Shown here: positions 1 through 4,374 of the stretch, piece after piece
Layout: every line of letters starts with the position of its first letter
Numbering within the stretch: the first letter of the stretch is position 1
Source: an uncultured bacterium
GTDB lineage: Bacteria; Bacteroidota; Bacteroidia; Chitinophagales; CAIOSU01
NCBI GenBank assembly: GCA_903861055.1
Contig: CAIOSU010000325.1
Span: 1-10,895, forward strand
DNA: 10,895 bases
Reading direction: 5' to 3'
Notes under the pieces: model-generated
What the model was told of the DNA's origin: nothing
The model's database searches: none
The model's input: the letters and a program-made list of their open reading frames with translations, nothing else
Made by a program: the position numbers and the translations under genes

Positions 1-1945
1 GGCTACTAAAGTATTGCCTGTGCATGCCCTTCCATTTGTTAGCGCTGGCAACGATACCTTTGTATGTTTCAACGATAGCGTTGGGCTGCTTGCAAGTGGT
101 GCCGTATCTTATCAGTGGAGCCCAAGCGCTGGCTTAAGCAGCACTTCTGTTGCCAACCCTTTGGCTGGTCCAGGACTTGATATAGATTATGTAGTATTAG
201 GTACCGATAGCAATGGATGCCAGAGCAGAGATACTGTTTCTGTGGTTGTAAATCCGTTGCCAAAAGGAAGTATTACAGAAGATTTGGCCATATGTGTAGG
301 CGAAAGCGTTGAACTTGAAGCTGGAGGTGGAACTAAATATGAATGGTCGCCAGTGGTAACCTTAAACTGCGACTCCTGTGCCTTGGTTATAGCTACTCCG
401 TTGGCTACTACCACTTATCAGGTAACAATTACCAATCAGTTTAAGTGTACCAATGTTCAGGACGTAACCGTAACGGTAAACCCTTACCCAACTGGCGTAA
501 TGTCTAGTGTTGAAAGTATCTGTTTTGGCGAGAGTATTACTTTAGAGTCGATTGGAGGTACTACTCAAGTTTGGGGCCCAGCCGCCATGCTTGATTGCGA
601 CACTTGCGCTATAGTTACAGCAACGCCAAACATTACCACCACTTACTCAGTAGCAGTTACAAACCAATACAACTGTACCGTTGAAGATACTGTGCTGGTT
701 AATGTAAATCCGCTGCCAGTGGCAGCTGTGGTTGGCAGAACCGATATTTGCCGTGGCGAAACCATTGAATTGGTAGCATCTGGTGGGGCTACTTATAGCT
801 GGTCCCCTGCAACTGAACTTACCTGCGACGACTGTGCAAACCCATCGTTGCAGCCTGATAGCAGCGCTATTTATAAGGTTGTTGTAACTACAGCATTTGG
901 TTGTGTGGACAGCACAACGCATACTGTAAATGTGCATGATATTCCATCAGTGTCAACTATTGATGATGTAACCCTTTGTGTAGGCGATAACATAGTATTG
1001 GCGAGTAGCGAAAGCTTGGCCGCTAGGGTTGAGTGGTCGCCAGCATTGTACTTGAATGATTCATCATCATTGAGCCCTACACTAACACCTAAGGCTACAA
1101 CTACTTATACTATAACTGTAGTTACTGACCAAGGCTGCACTGCAAGCGACAATGTTGCCGTAACGGTTATCGACAAAGTGATGGTCAGTTTGGATGCTAT
1201 TGGAGAGCTTTGTTTTGGCGAAAGCGTACAACTAAACACCGATATTGTTCAAGCTGGCAATCAAGGAGTAAGCTATGTTTGGAATCCGATTAACTATTTC
1301 AACGAGCAAAATACGCCTAATCCCATTTTGACACCTGATACCACTCGTACTTACACTTTAATAGCTTACAGCGGTTCATGTATACCCGATACACAAAACG
1401 TAACTGTGGTTGTAAATCCACTACCGGTGTTGGCCGAAGTGGAGGCTCGCAATGTGGTTGAAGGCACCCCAATGTCACTAAACATTCCAGTATTAGTGGG
1501 CAGCGCCAATACTTATAGTTGGACACCGAGCTACAACCTTAGCTGCAGCGATTGCGAGAGGCCATCGCTGGTAGCAAGCCAAACTGAAAATTACAGCTTA
1601 TTGATAACCGACGAAAAGGGTTGCCAAGATGAAAGCACTGTAACAATAAATGTTATTGGTCGCTGTGGCGATGACATATTTGTACCTAACACCTTTACAC
1701 CTAACCGCGATGGTAACAACGATGTGCTGCGTGTGCGAGGACTAACCGATAACGGATTGAAAATATTCAGGGTCTTTGACAGGTGGGGCAACTTGGTTTA
1801 CGAAAGTAACGACATCGGCGAAGGTTGGAACGGTATTTACAACGGTAAACTATTAGATCCAGGTGTTTTTGTGTACTATTTCGAAGCCGTGTGTACCAAT
1901 GGACTATCAGTAACGCGCCAAGGTAACGTTACCCTAATGAAGTAA
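1..1945 (+). CDS. Large surface/adhesin-like protein with Ig/PKD-like repeats and type B (CHU_C) C-terminal domain, 5'-truncated
   Basis: The reading frame is open from base 2 to the TAA at 1943-1945 (647 codons) with no start context, so the true N-terminus and probably more repeats lie left of the window; the TTG at 14 is just a leucine inside it. The visible part has seven tandem modules of about 76-83 residues (29-1660), each with a W[ST]P- or WNP-like core, a TTTY-like strand and usually a closing VNPLP-like linker. They are followed by a 94-residue tail (1661-1942) with the gliding-motility-associated CHU_C hallmarks: FVPNTFTPNRDGNND, VFDRWGNLVYES and DPGVFVYYFEA. In known members this tail directs export by T9SS and surface attachment (type B signal). 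Likely role, inferred: cell-surface adhesin or motility/attachment protein. No enzymatic domain is visible. The gene runs convergent to the menF-like gene and is separated from it by a hairpin. Family assignment is firm; ligand and function are unknown. Confidence 0.9.
   Translation, partial: ATKVLPVHALPFVSAGNDTFVCFNDSVGLLASGAVSYQWSPSAGLSSTSVANPLAGPGLDIDYVVLGTDSNGCQSRDTVSVVVNPLPKGSITEDLAICVGESVELEAGGGTKYEWSPVVTLNCDSCALVIATPLATTTYQVTITNQFKCTNVQDVTVTVNPYPTGVMSSVESICFGESITLESIGGTTQVWGPAAMLDCDTCAIVTATPNITTTYSVAVTNQYNCTVEDTVLVNVNPLPVAAVVGRTDICRGETIELVASGGATYSWSPATELTCDDCANPSLQPDSSAIYKVVVTTAFGCVDSTTHTVNVHDIPSVSTIDDVTLCVGDNIVLASSESLAARVEWSPALYLNDSSSLSPTLTPKATTTYTITVVTDQGCTASDNVAVTVIDKVMVSLDAIGELCFGESVQLNTDIVQAGNQGVSYVWNPINYFNEQNTPNPILTPDTTRTYTLIAYSGSCIPDTQNVTVVVNPLPVLAEVEARNVVEGTPMSLNIPVLVGSANTYSWTPSYNLSCSDCERPSLVASQTENYSLLITDEKGCQDESTVTINVIGRCGDDIFVPNTFTPNRDGNNDVLRVRGLTDNGLKIFRVFDRWGNLVYESNDIGEGWNGIYNGKLLDPGVFVYYFEAVCTNGLSVTRQGNVTLMK
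29..1660 (+). repeat. Seven in-frame Ig/PKD-like modules, about 228 bp each
   Basis: The modules run 29-262, 263-490, 491-718, 719-946, 947-1177, 1178-1426 and 1427-1660. Modules 2, 3 and 4 are each exactly 76 codons. A typical module has Cys-x-Gly-Glu-x-(V/I)-x-L near its start, a W-S-P motif, in four copies (modules 2, 3, 4 and 7) a C-x-x-C motif (NCDSC, DCDTC, TCDDC, SCSDC; first Cys codons at 368, 596, 824 and 1544), then TTTY and a late Gly-Cys or equivalent Cys. DNA identity between modules is low, so the duplications are old and are held together by protein-level selection. The TKVLPVHALP peptide at the window edge looks like the end of an eighth module upstream. Confidence 0.85.
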
Positions 1946-2013
1946 AAGATAATAATTGCTAGAGCTTAATGAGCTGCAGCAGATAAAGGTAAGAGAGCAT
2001 TTTTGGTTAAGAG

Positions 2014-2053
2014 CATACAAGGCCTCTTCCTATACTGGAAGGGGCCTTGTATG
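2014..2053. terminator. Strong hairpin between convergent genes, probable bidirectional terminator
   Basis: A 17-bp stem (2014-2030 with 2037-2053, arms catacaaggcctcttcc and ggaaggggccttgtatg) has one internal mismatch, which is a G·U pair in one transcript. It closes a 6-nt loop, tatact. It lies 68 nt after the stop of the left repeat-protein gene and 9 nt after the stop of the menF-like gene, which converge here. Neither side has a clean run of T after the stem, so this is not a textbook intrinsic terminator. Position and stem strength still favour transcription end or 3'-end protection for both genes. The rest of 1946-2062 shows no coding signal. Confidence 0.6.
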
Positions 2054-2062
2054 TTATGATGG

Positions 2063-3148
2063 TTATAAAACACTGAGCAAAGTTTTTGCTTTTAGTTCGG
2101 TTTCCAACCACTCGGCATCTGGGTCGCTATTGCCGGTAAGGCCACCACCCAAATAAAGTGCAACAAACCCATCAAAAGCTTGCATGCACCTTAAGTTTAC
2201 AAATAAATGAGTCACTTCATTTGGGTTTATAGGCCCAAGCAGCCCTGTATAGTATGCACGATCGTGAGTTTCTAGGTTACTTATCAGTTTTAATGCTGCT
2301 TGCCGCGGCTGTCCAACAATTGCAGGGGTCGGGTGCAGCGCTTTTATAAATGATTCAATGGCAGGAGTGTTCAATTGCGTATGCCATTTAAATCGCGTTA
2401 TTAAATGCAACAAAACCCCAGTATAAAAGGTTATTGGGCCTTCTGTTTCCAATACAGCATCAGGGAAGTAACCGCCAATTAGCAATCTTATATTGTCAGC
2501 AACAATTTGTTGTTCCTCTTGTTCCTTTATTCCCCATTCAACCTTTTCTAACGGCATTCCATTATCAGCCTGCGTTCCAGCCAATGCTTCGGTTTGTGCA
2601 ATACCATTGTCAACTTTTATAAGTGTTTCGGGTGTAGCACCAAGCCAAGTTCCCTCATCCGGAATAGTGACCCAATAAACCATTACGGAAGGGTATTTAG
2701 CACATAGTTTTTTAAAAGTCTGCAAAGGGTTAAAATGGAGCGTCTCGTATTTTTTAATTCGCGAAAGAATGGCTTTCTCAAGTTTATGGGCCTTCATTTC
2801 ATCAATCATGCTTTTTGCTTGCTGCAAATAATGCGAATGAGATGTAATTACCGGCGCTTTGCTATTTGCTGCCCAAGCAATATTGGGTACATCTAATGTT
2901 TCAAAATCCTCCAAAACATTTTCCATTTCCGCAACAATGAAGTAAGGAGTGCAGCCTTTGCTATTAGATGCGGGCAAAAAGGCAAATCCAGTTTCATTCA
3001 AAACCTCACCAATGGAGTTTACTTTTTTTGCCTCGCCAATTAAGCAATTAACCTTTGTTTGATTAGGTAATCGGTAGAAAACTATTGAATTATGACCATT
3101 ATACTCACGTAACAGTTTAAGTATTTTGGAAGGTAATGAATTGCTCAC
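2063..3148 (-). CDS. menF: Isochorismate synthase (MenF-type, chorismate-binding enzyme)
   Basis: Predicted to convert chorismate to isochorismate in the cytoplasm, the first step of menaquinone synthesis. With the chosen GTG start (3146-3148) the protein has 361 residues, a normal size. The C-terminal chorismate-binding domain carries KLEKAILSR (Lys125, candidate catalytic base), WLGATPE (168-174), TEALAGTQ (Glu187, candidate general acid), HPTPAIVGQPR (272-282), YYTGLLGPI (299-307) and the closing GGGLTGNSDPDAEWLE. At the usual KDR-x-EH metal-site region it reads KEQEEQQIV, with Gln where many relatives have His. GTG is preferred because the first residues then read MSNSLPSKILKLLREYNG, matching how relatives begin, and because a TAnnTTTG box lies upstream. 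A TTG at 3202 would add 18 polar residues and overlap the divergent gene. A siderophore (EntC) or salicylate role is possible, but no such genes are adjacent. No other men genes are in the window. Confidence 0.88.
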   Translation of the reverse strand: MSNSLPSKILKLLREYNGHNSIVFYRLPNQTKVNCLIGEAKKVNSIGEVLNETGFAFLPASNSKGCTPYFIVAEMENVLEDFETLDVPNIAWAANSKAPVITSHSHYLQQAKSMIDEMKAHKLEKAILSRIKKYETLHFNPLQTFKKLCAKYPSVMVYWVTIPDEGTWLGATPETLIKVDNGIAQTEALAGTQADNGMPLEKVEWGIKEQEEQQIVADNIRLLIGGYFPDAVLETEGPITFYTGVLLHLITRFKWHTQLNTPAIESFIKALHPTPAIVGQPRQAALKLISNLETHDRAYYTGLLGPINPNEVTHLFVNLRCMQAFDGFVALYLGGGLTGNSDPDAEWLETELKAKTLLSVL

Positions 3149-3173
3149 ACGACGTTCGGATTTGTTATCTTTA
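3141..3173 (+). promoter_or_regulatory. Candidate promoter of the histidine phosphatase gene
   Basis: TTG at 3141-3143 and TATCTTTA at 3166-3173 are separated by 22 nt and resemble the Bacteroidota TTG/TAnnTTTG pair with one mismatch. The expected transcript start (about 3178-3180) is only a few bases before the ATG at 3183, implying a nearly leaderless mRNA. The -33 element would lie inside the first codons of the divergent menF-like gene. Confidence 0.4.
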
Positions 3174-3175
3174 TC

Positions 3176-3203
3176 CAAATTTATGGGTAAACTAGCTGAC
3201 AAA
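3176..3203 (-). promoter_or_regulatory. Candidate promoter of the menF-like gene
   Basis: On the minus strand the box TAAATTTG (3183 down to 3176) matches the Bacteroidota -7 consensus TAnnTTTG exactly. A TTTG (3203-3200) lies 16 nt upstream as a possible -33 element; this spacing is slightly short. Transcription would begin near 3170, giving a leader of about 20 nt before the GTG at 3148. The box overlaps the ATG of the divergent phosphatase gene. Confidence 0.5.
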
Positions 3204-3803
3204 GAAATATACCTGGTAAGGCACGGCGAAACGGACTATAACCGCAAGGGTATTGTTCAAGGTAGAGGTGTCAATTCGGAGCTTAACGAAAAAGGGAAGG
3301 CACAGGCATTGGCCTTTTATGACTTCTATAAGCACCAGCCATTTGATCATGTTTTTGCATCAATGCTTACCCGCACACACCAAACACTGGAGCCATTTGT
3401 CAAAGCTGGGCATAACCTGCTTAAGCATGCCGAACTAGACGAGATAGATTGGGGAATGCATGAAGGGCAAGGCGGCGACCCTAAATTGGCAGAAGAATAT
3501 CAATTTCTTACCAATCGATGGAAAGAAGGGTTTCTAGAAGAAAAAATAGCAGGTGGAGAGAGCCCCTTGGAGTTGCAACAGCGACAGAGGAAATTTTTAG
3601 ATAATATACTCCCGAGTTTCGAGAAAACCATCCTTATTTGTTCTCATGGTCGTGCTATACGGTCGCTATTGTGCACCATGCTCAATGTTCCGTTGAGCCA
3701 AATGGACGATTTCCCGCATACCAACTTATCGTTGTACAAGCTGCATCAGTATGGTGATAAGTTTGAGGTAGTTTTGTTCAATAACACTGAGCACCTCAAA
3801 TAG
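3183..3803 (+). CDS. Histidine phosphatase, phosphoglycerate mutase-like superfamily
   Basis: A 206-residue cytoplasmic protein of the branch 1 histidine phosphatase fold. The phospho-acceptor motif YLVRHGETD puts the catalytic His at residue 14. Arg64 lies in SMLTRTHQTLE, the likely acid Glu87 in ELDEIDWGMHEG, and the second catalytic His145 in ICSHGRAIRSLL, so the active-site set is complete. Relatives include cofactor-dependent phosphoglycerate mutases, alpha-ribazole phosphatases (CobC) and broad-specificity phosphatases. The short length and lack of extra loops favour a small-molecule phosphatase over a glycolytic mutase, but the substrate cannot be read from sequence. The ATG at 3183 is chosen because RHG motifs normally lie 8-15 residues from the start; an in-frame TTG at 3126 would add 19 residues that run antisense through the menF start. 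The gene is divergent from menF; a functional link to menaquinone synthesis is unproven. Confidence 0.9.
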   Translation: MGKLADKEIYLVRHGETDYNRKGIVQGRGVNSELNEKGKAQALAFYDFYKHQPFDHVFASMLTRTHQTLEPFVKAGHNLLKHAELDEIDWGMHEGQGGDPKLAEEYQFLTNRWKEGFLEEKIAGGESPLELQQRQRKFLDNILPSFEKTILICSHGRAIRSLLCTMLNVPLSQMDDFPHTNLSLYKLHQYGDKFEVVLFNNTEHLK

Positions 3804-3805
3804 TA

Positions 3806-3836
3806 TTGACTTTTTCACTAAATGATGCTAATTTAC
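3806..3836 (+). promoter_or_regulatory. Weak candidate promoter of the small secreted protein gene
   Basis: TTG at 3806-3808 and TAATTTAC at 3829-3836 are 20 nt apart, a spacing typical of Bacteroidota promoters, but the -7 box misses the final TG of TAnnTTTG. It starts right after the phosphatase stop (3801-3803), where no terminator hairpin is visible, so read-through from the phosphatase gene is also possible. Confidence 0.3.
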
Positions 3837-3849
3837 CTATCAATAACAA

Positions 3850-4374
3850 ATGTTGATGGTAAGAATTTTATTCGCAGTTGTCTTTTGTATCGGTATGGTG
3901 CCATGCACAGTGGCACAAAGCTTTGCCCCAGAAGTATGGGCAACGGCCGGAGGTTTCGTTACGCATGCTCATGGCAGTGTAACATGGACCATGGGCGAGA
4001 CTTTTATTGAAACACAAGCGCAAAATACACTTGAAGTTACCTTTACCCAAGGCTTTAACCAACCATTCTTGAAAAAGAGTACAACAGGCACTTTACAACC
4101 CAATGCAGATATTTCCCCAATTTTTACGGTTTTTCCAAACCCAACCAGCGGTATCATCCGTATAAGGCTTAGTAGGCCGTATGATAAGCCAGTTGAAGTA
4201 GCACTGTACAATACCCTTGGGCAATTGATGCAGAGCGACTTATGGCTGCCAAGTACAGCTGCTCCCGAGAAGGAATTATCACTGGAAAATTTAGCCAATG
4301 GCGTTTATTTTCTGCAGATTAGCCTTGAAGGTGAAAGTTTAGGCGTATACAAAGTGCAAAAAGACCACCATTGA
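3850..4374 (+). CDS. Small secreted protein with T9SS type A C-terminal sorting domain
   Basis: A 174-residue exported protein. Residues 1-22 form a signal peptide (hydrophobic VRILFAVVFCIGMV, then TVA/Q, cleavage near 22-23). The mature N-terminal part (about 24-74) holds a short motif seen in many Bacteroidota secreted proteins: ATAGG, GSVTWTMGETFIET and TFTQGFNQPF. I know of no assigned function for it. Residues about 92-174 are a type A sorting domain: FTVFPNPTSG, then VALYNTLGQLMQ, then LENLANGVYFLQI and a final YKVQK. This domain directs passage through T9SS and anchoring or release at the outer membrane. Only about 50 residues of true cargo remain, so it is probably a small surface or matrix protein, not an enzyme. 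The start could instead be the ATG at 3856. The next gene overlaps its stop codon, suggesting joint expression with the collagen-like protein. Confidence 0.85.
   Translation: MLMVRILFAVVFCIGMVPCTVAQSFAPEVWATAGGFVTHAHGSVTWTMGETFIETQAQNTLEVTFTQGFNQPFLKKSTTGTLQPNADISPIFTVFPNPTSGIIRIRLSRPYDKPVEVALYNTLGQLMQSDLWLPSTAAPEKELSLENLANGVYFLQISLEGESLGVYKVQKDHH

Noticed and set aside
29..1660. Regular spacing suggestive of a CRISPR or DNA-level tandem array
   Set aside because: The periodicity is in-frame, diverged at DNA level and explained by protein modules.
1956..2156. 66-codon plus-strand open frame after the left repeat gene
   Set aside because: It runs through the 2014-2053 hairpin and into the antisense of the menF 3' end; no support as a gene.
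3126..3182. Longer phosphatase starting at the TTG at 3126
   Set aside because: The extra 19 residues are antisense to the menF start, and the RHG motif then lies unusually far from the N-terminus.
3149..3202. Longer isochorismate synthase starting at the TTG at 3202
   Set aside because: It adds 18 polar residues, crosses the TAAATTTG promoter box and overlaps the divergent gene's start; the GTG at 3148 fits family N-termini better.
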